Shown here piece by piece: positions 36,097 to 45,179 of a DNA stretch of 64,000 nucleotides; the stretch's first letter is position 1, and each line of letters begins with the position of its first letter. The translations under genes and the position numbers were made by a program. Source of the stretch: Pseudomonas sp. stari2 (GTDB lineage: Bacteria > Pseudomonadota > Gammaproteobacteria > Pseudomonadales > Pseudomonadaceae). The notes under the pieces were generated by a model. It saw only the letters and a list, made by a program, of their open reading frames with translations. It did not search any database and was not told the origin of the DNA. The DNA lies in the NCBI RefSeq assembly GCF_040760005.1, contig NZ_CP099760.1:2661501-2725500 (forward strand), given 5' to 3'.

Positions 36097-37235
36097 GAGC
36101 GCAGTACCACGCCGCTGTCGTCTTCCCACCAGACGTAGACCTTGTCGTCCCAGGTCGGCCGCGCGCCACGGCGTTCGGCGTTGGCCATGAACGACTGGAC
36201 GATCTTGCCGCTCGGCAACTCGACGTAGAACACCGAGTGGCCGCCGAGGTAGGCGATGTCATGCACCTTGCCTTCGGACCAGTTGTAGCGGGTCTCCGGC
36301 TTGATCGTGCTGACCAGCATTTTTTCCGGGCGGATCGCGTAGGTGATCGACTTGTCCTGCACCGAAGTGCTGACGCCATGACCGACGTAGATCTTTTGCT
36401 GCAAGTCCGGGCTGTGAATGATCGCGTGACCTTCAAGGTCCTCGACCACGGTGCCGTCGAAGGCGTTCACGTTGCCGATGAATTCGCAGACCATGCGGCT
36501 GACCGGTGCTTCATAGATGTCGACCGGGCTGCCGATCTGGGCGATCCAGCCCAGGTGCATGATCGCGATGCGCTCGGCCATGGTCATGGCCTCTTCCTGG
36601 TCGTGGGTCACCATCACGCAAGTCACGCCGACGCGCTCGATGATCTCAACCAGCTCAAGCTGCATCTGCGAACGCAGCTTTTTATCCAGCGCGCCCATCG
36701 GTTCGTCGAGCAGCAACAGCTTCGGACGCTTGGCCAGGGAGCGGGCGAGGGCCACGCGCTGACGCTGACCGCCGGACAGTTGATGCGGGCGGCGTTTGGC
36801 GTATTGGGTCATGTGGACGAGGCGCAGCATCTCTTCGACGCGAGCGTCGATTTCGCTGGCCGGCAAACGGTCCTGCTTGAGGCCGAAGGCGATGTTCTGC
36901 GCAACCGTCATGTGCGGGAACAGGGCGTAGGACTGGAACATCATGTTGATCGGCCGCTCGTACGGCGGCATGTCGGTGATGTCGACACCGTCGAGCAGAA
37001 TGCGTCCTTCAGTCGGCCGTTCGAAACCGGCGAGCATGCGCAGCAGGGTCGATTTGCCCGAGCCGGAGCCGCCGAGCAGGGCGAAGATTTCGCCCTGGTG
37101 GATCTCCAGGGACACATCGTCCACCGCAGTGGTTTCGTCGAACTTCTTGGTGACTCGATCGACTTTCACCAGAACCTTTTTCGGTTGCTGATGACCTTCA
37201 AGAGCCTTCCTGTAAGTGCTGGAGGCGTTTGCCAT
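36093..37235 (-). CDS. potG: Polyamine ABC transporter ATPase, PotG type
   Basis: ATG 37235 is chosen for the GGGAG six bases upstream; the product has 380 residues. Walker A is GGSGSGKST, the signature LSGGQRQR and Walker B LLLLDEPMG; the C-terminal TOBE-like domain follows. It powers putrescine/spermidine import. It is the first gene of the four-gene operon, 219 bp downstream of the gamma-glutamyl hydrolase gene on the same strand. Confidence 0.93.
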   Translation of the reverse strand: MANASSTYRKALEGHQQPKKVLVKVDRVTKKFDETTAVDDVSLEIHQGEIFALLGGSGSGKSTLLRMLAGFERPTEGRILLDGVDITDMPPYERPINMMFQSYALFPHMTVAQNIAFGLKQDRLPASEIDARVEEMLRLVHMTQYAKRRPHQLSGGQRQRVALARSLAKRPKLLLLDEPMGALDKKLRSQMQLELVEIIERVGVTCVMVTHDQEEAMTMAERIAIMHLGWIAQIGSPVDIYEAPVSRMVCEFIGNVNAFDGTVVEDLEGHAIIHSPDLQQKIYVGHGVSTSVQDKSITYAIRPEKMLVSTIKPETRYNWSEGKVHDIAYLGGHSVFYVELPSGKIVQSFMANAERRGARPTWDDKVYVWWEDDSGVVLRS

Positions 37236-37454
37236 GTGAAACTCCCAACAGGTTTCAGTCGCCGGGCCAACGCGGCCTGGCTTAAGAGTGGATTGCAGAC
37301 CCGCACCGTGCGGGTTGTTCGGCGCCGCCGTCCTGGCTGCCGGGTGGTGCTTTTTGTTTTCGCGGTGTGTTGCTGATCGCGGATGACGGATGCGCAAACG
37401 CGCAGCCGCCGACCCCGCGGGGGCAGTAAATGGTTTTGCAATCGTTGGGTGGCG

Positions 37455-38216
37455 TCAGCGCTGGTTGCGTCGCGCCGCACGCTGGCGGCAAGCCTCACCG
37501 AACGCCTGGAAGATCCGCAGGTAATTCGGGTTGTCCAGTACCTGCCATTCCGGGTGCCATTGCACGCCGAGGGCGAAGGTCGGGCTGTGCTCCACCGAGA
37601 CCGCCTCGATCAGGCCATCCGGCGCCACGGCTTCGGCGCGCAGGCCGGGAGCGAGGCGGTCGATGCCCTGACTGTGAATCGAGTTGACCTGGAATTCACC
37701 CGGCAGCTCCAGCGCTTCGAACACGCCGCCGGGCAGCACCGACACGGCATGAGCCGGGGCGTATTGCACGGCGACATCCGGGCTGTCGGCTTCGCGGTGA
37801 TCGAGCATGCCCGGCAACTCATGCACCTTCTGGTGCAGGCTGCCGCCGAACGCCACGTTCATTTCCTGGAAACCCCGGCAGATGCCAAGTACCGGAACGC
37901 CCGCCGCGATGGCTGCGCGCAATAGAGGAAGGGTAGTGGCATCCCGGGCCGGATCGTGATCCGTGCCGGGAGCGCTGTCCGGGCCCTGATAGTGGAAGGG
38001 TTCCACGTTGGACGGCGAGCCGGTCAGCAACAGACCGTCGAGCTGACCCAGCAGGTCTTCGATTTCAGTCAGTTTGCCAAGGGAAGGAATGACGACAGGC
38101 AACCCCAGCGCCGCAACGCTGACAGCACGAACGTATTTGTCGCCGCTGATGTGGTAGGGGTGCAGGCCAATCTGTTTGACGCACGCAGTAACGCCGATCA
38201 ATGGCTTGAATGCCAT
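37455..38216 (-). CDS. spuA: Gamma-glutamyl polyamine-pathway hydrolase (class I glutamine amidotransferase-like)
   Basis: The 253-residue protein is a PuuD/SpuA-type hydrolase. The nucleophile is C113 in GICRGFQE, with H221 and E223 in QWHPEW completing the triad. It releases glutamate from gamma-glutamyl-GABA (or a related intermediate) at the end of the gamma-glutamylation route. It is divergent from the synthetase gene, sharing a 281-bp regulatory region with two PuuR-like boxes, and lies upstream of the ABC operon in the same direction. Confidence 0.9.
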   Translation of the reverse strand: MAFKPLIGVTACVKQIGLHPYHISGDKYVRAVSVAALGLPVVIPSLGKLTEIEDLLGQLDGLLLTGSPSNVEPFHYQGPDSAPGTDHDPARDATTLPLLRAAIAAGVPVLGICRGFQEMNVAFGGSLHQKVHELPGMLDHREADSPDVAVQYAPAHAVSVLPGGVFEALELPGEFQVNSIHSQGIDRLAPGLRAEAVAPDGLIEAVSVEHSPTFALGVQWHPEWQVLDNPNYLRIFQAFGEACRQRAARRNQR

Positions 38217-38278
38217 TTTTATTCACCTCGAAGTTTGACACTTGAACGAGCTTTTCCGGAGCTTAGCCTCGTTGATTT

Positions 38279-38287
38279 TAATTAACA
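38279..38287 (+). promoter_or_regulatory. PuuR/PauR-like box 1 (TAATTAACA)
   Basis: TAATTAACA occurs here and at 38473 in the same orientation, one near each end of the spuA-synthetase intergenic region. It resembles the core of the E. coli PuuR site as I recall it (AATGAACA end). A PuuR-type regulator is encoded at 42985. Binding is inferred. Confidence 0.45.
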
Positions 38288-38472
38288 ACTCCCATGTAAA
38301 AAATTCTAAACGCCGTTCATCAAATCGTCACCAAGACCGGGGCTCTGGCGTCTGTGTTGGCACGAGAGTGTTAAAAAAGCCCGAAAAATAAACGCTGAAC
38401 GGCCATGTGTTCGCTATTGACTTCACTTTGCCGTTCGGGTTGACTGGCTCCGCGAAACAGCAGTGAACATAA

Positions 38473-38481
38473 TAATTAACA
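38473..38481 (+). promoter_or_regulatory. PuuR/PauR-like box 2 (TAATTAACA)
   Basis: Second copy, 17 bp upstream of the synthetase start codon and overlapping its leader, preceded by ATAA. A repressor bound here would block transcription or elongation into the catabolic operon. Confidence 0.45.
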
Positions 38482-38497
38482 GCTAAATAGGTGCATC

Positions 38498-39874
38498 ATG
38501 TCGGTCCCTCTGCGTGCCGTTCAACTCAACGAAGCAAACGCATTCCTTAAGAAACATCCTGAGGTTTTGTACGTCGACCTTCTGATTGCAGACATGAACG
38601 GTGTGGTGCGCGGCAAGCGCATCGAGCGCACCAGTCTTCATAAGGTTTACGAGAAAGGCATCAACTTGCCGGCCTCGCTTTTCGCCCTCGACATCAATGG
38701 TTCCACGGTGGAAAGCACCGGCCTGGGCCTGGACATCGGCGACGCCGACCGAATCTGCTACCCGATCCCGGGCACCCTGAGCATCGAGCCCTGGCAGAAG
38801 CGTCCGACCGCTCAACTGCTGATGACCATGCACGAACTGGAAGGCGAGCCGTTCTTCGCCGACCCGCGTGAAGTGCTGGCCAACGTGGTGCGCAAGTTCG
38901 ACGCGCTGGGCCTGACCATCTGCGCCGCGTTCGAACTCGAGTTTTATCTGATCGACCAGGACAACGTGAACGGCCGTCCGCAATCGCCACGTTCGCCGGT
39001 TTCGGGCAAGCGTCCGGTATCGACTCAGGTTTACCTGATCGACGATCTCGACGAGTACGTCGACTGCCTGCAAGACATCCTCGAAGGTGCGAAAGAGCAG
39101 GGCATTCCTGCAGATGCGATCGTCAAGGAAAGTGCCCCGGCGCAGTTCGAAGTCAACCTGCATCACGTGTCCGACCCGATCAAGGCTTGCGAATACGCGA
39201 TCCTGCTCAAGCGTCTGGTGAAGAACATCGCCTACGACCACGAGATGGACACCACCTTCATGGCCAAGCCGTATCCGGGCCAGGCGGGCAATGGTTTGCA
39301 CGTGCACATTTCGATCCTGGATAAAGAAGGCAACAACATCTTCGCCAGCGAGGATCCCGAGCAGAACGCCGCGCTACGCCACGCGATCGGCGGTGTGCTG
39401 GAGACCCTGCCTGCGCAAATGGCCTTCCTGTGCCCGAACGTCAACTCGTATCGTCGTTTCGGCGCACAGTTCTACGTGCCGAACTCGCCGAGTTGGGGTA
39501 TCGACAACCGCACCGTGGCCGTCCGCGTACCGACCGGTTCGCCGGATGCCGTGCGCATCGAGCACCGTGTCGCTGGTGCCGACGCCAACCCGTACCTGCT
39601 GATGGCTTCCGTGCTGGCGGGTATCCACCACGGCCTGACCAACGAAATCGAGCCGGGCGCCCCGGTTGAAGGCAACAGCTACGAGCAGAATGAACAGAGC
39701 CTGCCGAACAACCTGCGCGACGCCTTGCGCGTGCTGGACGACAGTGAAGTCATGGCGAAATACATCGACCCGATGTACATCGACGTGTTCGTCGCGTGCA
39801 AGGAAAGCGAGCTGGCCGAGTTCGAAAACTCGATCTCTGACCTTGAGTACAACTGGTATCTGCATACCGTCTGA
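38498..39874 (+). CDS. spuB: Gamma-glutamylpolyamine synthetase (glutamine synthetase family)
   Basis: The 458-residue protein is a glutamine-synthetase fold of the SpuB/PauA/PuuA group, not GlnA: it lacks the GlnA adenylylation loop. Catalytic segments are visible: AAFELEFYL, NGLHVHISI, and the NSYRRFGAQFYVP region. It uses ATP to join glutamate to putrescine or another polyamine, the first step of degradation. TAGGTG precedes the ATG. It leads a run of four rightward genes (synthetase, dehydrogenase, oxidase, regulator) for the pathway. Confidence 0.92.
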   Translation: MSVPLRAVQLNEANAFLKKHPEVLYVDLLIADMNGVVRGKRIERTSLHKVYEKGINLPASLFALDINGSTVESTGLGLDIGDADRICYPIPGTLSIEPWQKRPTAQLLMTMHELEGEPFFADPREVLANVVRKFDALGLTICAAFELEFYLIDQDNVNGRPQSPRSPVSGKRPVSTQVYLIDDLDEYVDCLQDILEGAKEQGIPADAIVKESAPAQFEVNLHHVSDPIKACEYAILLKRLVKNIAYDHEMDTTFMAKPYPGQAGNGLHVHISILDKEGNNIFASEDPEQNAALRHAIGGVLETLPAQMAFLCPNVNSYRRFGAQFYVPNSPSWGIDNRTVAVRVPTGSPDAVRIEHRVAGADANPYLLMASVLAGIHHGLTNEIEPGAPVEGNSYEQNEQSLPNNLRDALRVLDDSEVMAKYIDPMYIDVFVACKESELAEFENSISDLEYNWYLHTV

Positions 39875-39952
39875 CGCTCAAGCGCTTACCTCGCAAGCAC
39901 CGCCGCTCCCATGTGAGCGGCGGTCACCTCTTTCTCTGTGTGAGTCACCCCC

Positions 39953-41443
39953 ATGACCATGACCCGCAACGACTGGGAACAACGCTTCCAGTCCCTGACC
40001 CTCGAATCCCGCGCCTTCATCAACGGCGAATACCGCCCGGCCATCAGCGGCGAAACCTTCGAATGCCTGAGCCCCGTCGACGGCCGTTTCCTGGCCTCCG
40101 TCGCCAGCACCGATGAAGCCGACGCGAACCTCGCCGTCGAGGTCGCACGCCAATCCTTCAACTCCGGCGTGTGGGCCAACAAGCCCCCGGCCGAGCGCAA
40201 GCGCATCCTGATCCGCTTCGCCGACCTGATCCTGCAACACCAGGAAGAACTGGCGCTGCTCGAAACCCTCGACATGGGCAAACCGATCAGCGACTCGATG
40301 AGCATCGACATCCCGGCGACCGCCAACGCGATCCGCTGGAGCGCCGAGGCCATTGACAAGATCTACGACGAAGTCGCCGCCACTCCGCACGATCAACTCG
40401 GCCTGGTGACTCGTGAGCCATCGGGCGTGGTCGCGGCCATCGTGCCGTGGAACTTCCCGCTGATCATGGCCAGCTGGAAATTCGCCCCGGCGCTGGCGGC
40501 AGGTAACTCGTTCATCCTCAAGCCTTCGGAAAAATCCCCGCTGACTGCGATCCGCATTGCCCAACTGGCGCTGGATGCGGGTATTCCGAAAGGCGTGTTC
40601 AACGTCCTGCCAGGCTTCGGCCACACTGTCGGCAAGGCGCTGGCGCTGCACATGGACGTCGACGTGCTGGCCTTCACCGGCTCCACGGCGATTGCCAAGC
40701 AACTGATGATTTATGCCGGCCAAAGCAACATGAAACGCGTCTGGCTCGAAGCAGGGGGCAAGAGCCCGAACGTGGTGTTTGCCGATGCACCGGACTTGCG
40801 TGCGGCAGCACAAGCGGCGGCCGGCGCCATTGCGTTCAACCAGGGCGAGGTCTGCACCGCCGGCTCGCGCCTGCTGGTGGAGCGTTCGATCCGCGAGCAA
40901 TTCATCCCGCTGCTGGTGGAAGCGTTGCAGGCATGGAAACCGGGTCACGCCCTCGACCCGTCGACCACCGTCGGCGCCGTGGTCGATCAGCGTCAACTGG
41001 ACAACGTGCTGCGCTACATCAGCATCGGTCGGGAGCAGGGCGCGGAGCTGATCGCCGGCGGCCGCCGCACCCTGGAAGAAACCGGTGGCACCTACGTCGA
41101 GCCGACGATTTTCGACGGCGTGACCAACGCGATGACCATCGCCAAGGAAGAAATCTTCGGCCCGGTGCTGTCGCTGATCACCTTCGACACCGTTGAAGAA
41201 GCGCTGCAGATCGCCAACGACAGCATCTTCGGCCTCGCCGCCGGGGTCTGGACCAGCAACCTGAGCAAGGCCCACACCTTCGCCCGTGGCCTGCGCGCCG
41301 GCAGTGTGTGGGTCAACCAGTACGACGGCGGCGACATGACCGCGCCGTTCGGTGGCTTCAAACAGTCGGGCAACGGTCGCGACAAATCGCTGCACGCATT
41401 CGACAAGTACACCGAGCTGAAAGCGACCTGGATCAAGCTCTGA
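39953..41443 (+). CDS. pauC: Aldehyde dehydrogenase of polyamine catabolism
   Basis: The 496-residue enzyme (ATG 39953; ATG 39959 also possible) is an NAD(P)-dependent aldehyde dehydrogenase. The catalytic cysteine is C301 in GEVCTAGSRL, the general base lies in LEAGGKSPN, and the cofactor loop is in FTGSTAIAK. By context it oxidises gamma-glutamylaminobutyraldehyde, as E. coli PuuC and P. aeruginosa KauB/PauC do. It lies 78 bp after the synthetase and 52 bp before the oxidase. Confidence 0.9.
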   Translation: MTMTRNDWEQRFQSLTLESRAFINGEYRPAISGETFECLSPVDGRFLASVASTDEADANLAVEVARQSFNSGVWANKPPAERKRILIRFADLILQHQEELALLETLDMGKPISDSMSIDIPATANAIRWSAEAIDKIYDEVAATPHDQLGLVTREPSGVVAAIVPWNFPLIMASWKFAPALAAGNSFILKPSEKSPLTAIRIAQLALDAGIPKGVFNVLPGFGHTVGKALALHMDVDVLAFTGSTAIAKQLMIYAGQSNMKRVWLEAGGKSPNVVFADAPDLRAAAQAAAGAIAFNQGEVCTAGSRLLVERSIREQFIPLLVEALQAWKPGHALDPSTTVGAVVDQRQLDNVLRYISIGREQGAELIAGGRRTLEETGGTYVEPTIFDGVTNAMTIAKEEIFGPVLSLITFDTVEEALQIANDSIFGLAAGVWTSNLSKAHTFARGLRAGSVWVNQYDGGDMTAPFGGFKQSGNGRDKSLHAFDKYTELKATWIKL

Positions 41444-41495
41444 CTCTTTTACAGCGGTGGTCGCCTGCAACCGGCGACCCTCGGAGAATAAAAAA

Positions 41496-42779
41496 ATGAA
41501 ACAGCAACACGTGAACAGCTACTACGCCGCCACCCGCAACGAAGTCATCGACTTCCCGACGCTTGAAGAGTCGGTGGACTGCGATGTGTGCATTATCGGC
41601 GCCGGCTACACCGGTCTGTCTTCGGCGCTGTTCCTGACCGAAGCCGGCTACAAGGTGACGGTGCTGGAAGCGGCGAAAGTCGGCTACGGCGCCAGCGGTC
41701 GCAACGGCGGCCAATTGGTCAACTCCTACAGCCGCGACGTCGACGTGATTGAAGAGCGCTACGGCGACAAGACCGCGGAAATCCTCGGCAGCATGATCTT
41801 CGAAGGCGCCGACATCATCCGTTCGCGGATCAAGGAATACGACATCAAGTGCGACTATCGCCCGGGCGGGATTTTCGCGGCGATGAACAACAAGCAGCTC
41901 AAGGGGCTCGCAGAGCAAAAGCGTAGCTGGGAACGTTACGGCAATAAAAACCTGAAGATGCTCGACGCCGCGGACATCCGCCGCGAAGTCGGTTCCGACG
42001 CCTACGTCGGCGGTCTGCTGGACATGCAGGGCGGCCACATCCACCCGCTGAACCTGGCTCTCGGTGAAGCCGCGGCCATCGTGCGTCTGGGCGGCAAGAT
42101 CTATGAGCAATCCGCTGCGGTGGAGATCAAGTACGGCGAGCCCAACGTCGTGCGCACCGCCAAAGGCCAAGTCCGCGCCAAGTACCTGTTGATCGCCGGC
42201 AACGCCTACCTGCCGCAAGGCCTCGACAACCGCGTGACGGCCAAGAGCATGCCGTGCGGCTCGCAGATCTGCGTCACCGAACCGTTGACCGAGAAGCAGG
42301 CCCGCAGCCTGATCACCAATAACTATTGCGTCGAAGACTGCAACTACCTGCTCGACTACTACCGCCTCACCGCCGACAACCGTCTGCTCTACGGCGGCGG
42401 TGTGGTGTACGGCGCCCGTGAACCGGACGACATCGAAACCCTGATCCGCCCGAAAATGCTCAAGACTTTCCCGCAGCTCAAGGACGTGAAAATCGACTAC
42501 CGCTGGACCGGCAACTTCCTGCTGACCATGTCGCGCATGCCGCAATTCGGCCGCATCGAGAAAAACGCCTACTACATGCAGGGCTACAGCGGCCACGGCG
42601 TCACCTGCTCGCACCTTGCCGGCAAGCTGATCTCGGAAATGATCCGCGGCGACGCCGAGCGCTTCGACGCCTTCGCCTCGCTGCCACACATGCCGATGAT
42701 CGGCGGCCGCACCTTCTCGGCCCCGCTGACCGCCCTCGGCGCGGTGTATTACTCGCTGCGCGACCGTTTCGGCATCTGA
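41496..42779 (+). CDS. pauB: FAD-dependent gamma-glutamylpolyamine oxidase
   Basis: ATG 41496 follows CGGAG; the product has 427 residues. A DAO-fold flavoprotein begins with CDVCIIGAGYTGLSSALFL (dinucleotide motif GxGxxG) and ends with a GYSGHGVTCSHLAGK FAD segment. It should oxidise gamma-glutamylputrescine to the aldehyde, releasing ammonia and peroxide. A second homologue is at 53912. The operon's terminator follows immediately. Confidence 0.9.
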   Translation: MKQQHVNSYYAATRNEVIDFPTLEESVDCDVCIIGAGYTGLSSALFLTEAGYKVTVLEAAKVGYGASGRNGGQLVNSYSRDVDVIEERYGDKTAEILGSMIFEGADIIRSRIKEYDIKCDYRPGGIFAAMNNKQLKGLAEQKRSWERYGNKNLKMLDAADIRREVGSDAYVGGLLDMQGGHIHPLNLALGEAAAIVRLGGKIYEQSAAVEIKYGEPNVVRTAKGQVRAKYLLIAGNAYLPQGLDNRVTAKSMPCGSQICVTEPLTEKQARSLITNNYCVEDCNYLLDYYRLTADNRLLYGGGVVYGAREPDDIETLIRPKMLKTFPQLKDVKIDYRWTGNFLLTMSRMPQFGRIEKNAYYMQGYSGHGVTCSHLAGKLISEMIRGDAERFDAFASLPHMPMIGGRTFSAPLTALGAVYYSLRDRFGI

Positions 42780-42787
42780 TTTACCTC

Positions 42788-42825
42788 GCCGGCGGCGCCC
42801 TCAAAAAGGGCGCTGCCGGCTTTTT
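42788..42825 (+). terminator. Intrinsic terminator after the oxidase gene
   Basis: A 13-bp GC-rich stem (42788-42800 with 42808-42820, one G-T pair) followed by TTTTT. It separates the catabolic genes from the regulator gene. Confidence 0.88.
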
Positions 42826-42984
42826 CATGTGCCGTCCATCGAACCTGCTGAGCAACACCGACAAACGTGATTTAATAGCCGCCTTTCACGGTTCCGGGAC
42901 ACGGGAGCAACGTGATCCGCGCGCCTTGCGCGGCACCCGCCACCCACCCCCATTACCCTTAAGTCGTTCTCACATAAGGCTGTC

Positions 42985-43533
42985 ATGGATACGGGTTCTC
43001 GACTCAAACTAGTACGCGAAAGCTACAAACTCTCCCAGCGCGAGCTGGCCCGGCGTAGCGGCGTGACCAATGCCACCATCTCCCTGATCGAACAGAATCG
43101 TGTCAGTCCTTCCGTCAGCTCACTGAAAAAGCTGCTCGAAGGCATCCCGATGTCCCTGGCCGACTTCTTCACCTTCGACCAGCCCCCACGCGAACATCAA
43201 TACGTCTTCCGCGCCAACGAACAACCCGACCTCGGCCGCCACGGCCTGCGCCTGCTCTTGATCGGCGCCTCGGTCCCAAGCCGCCAGATGCGCTTGCTGC
43301 GCGAGCAATACGCACCGGGCGCGAGTTCCGGGGAAGAGCCGATTGTTCACGCAGAAGGCGAAGAGTGTGGGTTGGTGACGCGCGGCACGGTCGAGTTGAC
43401 GGTGGACGGGCAGGTGAGCGTGTTGAGTGCGGGGGACGGGTATTACTTTCCGACGACGTTGCCGCACAAATTTCGGAATATCGGGGCGGATGAGGCTGAG
43501 ATTATTAGTGCGAATACGCCGGCGAATTTTTGA
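42985..43533 (+). CDS. pauR: XRE-cupin regulator, PuuR/PauR type
   Basis: The 182-residue protein has an N-terminal helix-turn-helix (SQRELARRSGVTNATISLIE, residues about 13-32) and a C-terminal cupin domain (residues about 105-180, SGEEPIVHAEGEECGLV then YYFPTTLPHKFRN). Regulators of this design sense polyamines or their products and repress the pathway genes. It has its own promoter region after the terminator. Its likely targets are the TAATTAACA boxes at 38279 and 38473. Confidence 0.9.
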   Translation: MDTGSRLKLVRESYKLSQRELARRSGVTNATISLIEQNRVSPSVSSLKKLLEGIPMSLADFFTFDQPPREHQYVFRANEQPDLGRHGLRLLLIGASVPSRQMRLLREQYAPGASSGEEPIVHAEGEECGLVTRGTVELTVDGQVSVLSAGDGYYFPTTLPHKFRNIGADEAEIISANTPANF

Positions 43534-43577
43534 TGTATCGCTGCGCGTTATGCATGCTCTATTGTTGTCGGTTTTAC

Positions 43578-43614
43578 TCAAAGCCATACCTATCATGTCA
43601 AGGGATGGCTTTGA
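43578..43614. terminator. Inverted repeat beyond the regulator gene
   Basis: A 10-bp perfect stem (43578-43587 with 43605-43614), 17-nt loop, then ATTAATTGTTTG. The T-tract is poor, so a weak or factor-assisted terminator. It also marks the boundary to the AT-richer block. Confidence 0.5.
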
Positions 43615-43670
43615 TTAATTGTTTGTGATTAGTGGGCTGACGGTCCGAATTTTTCTAGGTTCTGACTTGC

Positions 43671-44033
43671 TTATTCGCCCCAATTTAGCTCCGCTGCCGT
43701 TACCCTTTGTGGCGTGTTTGACTCTTTGAAAAACTCCATCTGAGCATAACCAGCGCCATTTAGAATGGCAGTCCAATTGTTAAAGGATGGCGCGCCGCCG
43801 ACGTAGTCCGCCTCCCATCTCCAGGAACCATGTGAAGTATTGAATAGAAGTACTGTTTCATCTTGACCTCCCCCGTAGAAGTGGTAGCCGCCTGTCACTT
43901 GTTCCCACTTGTTTGTCTGAGCGTCGTGGAAGTAGCCGCTGCACGAACCGGTTGATTCGTTGAATTTTTCAATCACAAGACGGTATATGTTCCCGCTTCC
44001 GCCATCATAGTTTCCATTTAGTGGGTATGTCAT
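43671..44033 (-). CDS. Orphan protein in AT-rich block (120 aa)
   Basis: ATG 44033 (GGAG six bases upstream) is preferred over 44060. The 120-residue product has no signal peptide and is rich in Gly, Asn, Trp and Tyr with beta-like segments (NIYRLVIEKFNESTGSCSG, YHFYGGGQDETVLLFN, SWRWEADYV), suggesting a small beta-barrel or sandwich. Codon use and GC are lower than in neighbours, a sign of acquisition. I recognise no family. Confidence 0.6.
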   Translation of the reverse strand: MTYPLNGNYDGGSGNIYRLVIEKFNESTGSCSGYFHDAQTNKWEQVTGGYHFYGGGQDETVLLFNTSHGSWRWEADYVGGAPSFNNWTAILNGAGYAQMEFFKESNTPQRVTAAELNWGE

Positions 44034-44117
44034 TTCAATCTCCAGTTTCGAAATGGGCATAGTTTTCGGAATGCATGTTTCTGTGGGTTGATAGTGTCTG
44101 AGGTTAGAGGTGTTGTC

Positions 44118-44137
44118 ACCTGTAATAAATGACAGGT
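44118..44137. promoter_or_regulatory. Inverted repeat ACCTGT-N8-ACAGGT
   Basis: A 20-bp inverted repeat (6-bp arms, AT spacer) 85 bp upstream of the orphan gene's start on the minus strand. Its symmetry suits a dimeric regulator. On the plus strand it is followed by TTTT, so a weak terminator cannot be excluded. Confidence 0.35.
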
Positions 44138-44254
44138 TTTAATAACTTTAAATAATGTTAATTATTCCGCTTGGTGCTTATTCAGCGCTTTAAAGCGCAA
44201 TATGCGCGGCAAGTCTTAAATCGAGCATGAAAAAGCATAAAAGGTGACCATGAA

Positions 44255-44290
44255 AAGGTGACTGATTTATTTGTGTAAGTCCGTCACCTT
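44255..44290 (-). terminator. Possible terminator of the DUF6124/DUF3077-like gene
   Basis: An 8-bp perfect repeat (44255-44262 with 44283-44290) with a 20-nt loop, read on the minus strand as a stem followed by TT. A second AAGGTGAC copy occurs at 44241, so the element may also be a direct-repeat binding site. Confidence 0.4.
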
Positions 44291-44298
44291 CAATCGCT

Positions 44299-44586
44299 CT
44301 AGTCAAGAATATCAAACCGTCGTTGCTCTATAACTCGAAACACATCACTCACGTCCTGAACCAAGATTCTGGCGATGGTACTGATGGTGTTGATGTCATG
44401 CTCGGCGTGATCGGGGAGGTGGATGCAGGCCATCAGGTCCAAGTATTTCAGAACAGCATCGAGCCGTTCCCCGAGGCAGGCGTGAAGGTTGCTCAGTGTG
44501 GCGTCGGCGTCGATAAGCAGGACAGGGCGGTCAGTAGCGGGGTGGGACATGTTCGCATGGCGGTGGAGCGGCGTTTTGATCGTCAT
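44299..44586 (-). CDS. Small hypothetical protein (DUF6124/DUF3077-like, tentative)
   Basis: Start ATG 44586 gives 95 residues beginning MTIKTPLHRHANMSH; a start at 44550 is also possible and no ribosome site is clear. The helical body (LLIDADATLSNLHACLGERL, then an ISTIARILVQDVSDVF segment) resembles small Pseudomonas proteins of the DUF6124/DUF3077 type. These are common, often multicopy, and without known function. It is a single gene. Confidence 0.5.
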   Translation of the reverse strand: MTIKTPLHRHANMSHPATDRPVLLIDADATLSNLHACLGERLDAVLKYLDLMACIHLPDHAEHDINTISTIARILVQDVSDVFRVIEQRRFDILD

Positions 44587-45179
44587 ATGGAAAGGTCTCT
44601 TGGAGAAAATGAGCCACCTTTCTGCTACGAAACAAAATGGGTGGCAGATGTGTGCGGGTTCGCAGACCGAGGAAGAGACCAAACCCGGCAGACCCGAAAG
44701 TCTCCCGCACACAGCTGCCGTAAAACGTAATGCTGGCGAATTTTGCCAGAATTGTAGTTTGACGGTGTTGGTCAATTTTCCTTAGGGCTGCGAAACCCTA
44801 TCGCCAAATTCGTTCGGCGACAGACCCACTCTAGGCACCGCTCCCCACTGTCGCAATCAGCCTGTAGGACGTGAAATCACCACTCGTGGTCAGAGAGTTC
44901 ACTCCTGTTCGGCGGCGCGAAAGGCGTAAATCAAGGGCTACAGCGTGTCAGGGAAAAATGACTTGCCTGGTTTCGGCCCTCTTCGCAGCCCCGCAAGAAC
45001 AAGCTCCCTCACCACGCGGAGTGATTTCCTACGGCGTTTTCAGATCAAAAAAATCCTCACACATTCCACCCCCGGAACTTTCCCCAAAACCGATGTCAAT
45101 TTGATGGCGTGTCTCGAAGCTAATGTAAATCGGATTGAACAGTCCCAGTCTGCTGACGGGTAAACCAAGGAAGCGTGTG
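44587..45179. other. Gene-free stretch in the AT-rich block (593 bp)
   Basis: I see no supported gene, RNA gene or attachment site. Reading frames on both strands lack ribosome sites and protein-like composition. It carries the promoters of the genes on either side. Confidence 0.4.

Noticed and set aside
38351..38368. TGGCAC half of a sigma-54 promoter before the synthetase gene
   Set aside because: The -12 GC is absent at the required spacing (TT instead), so the element is incomplete.
43671..44033. Avidin-like fold for the orphan protein
   Set aside because: Beta-rich with several Trp, but biotin-site motifs are not recognisable.
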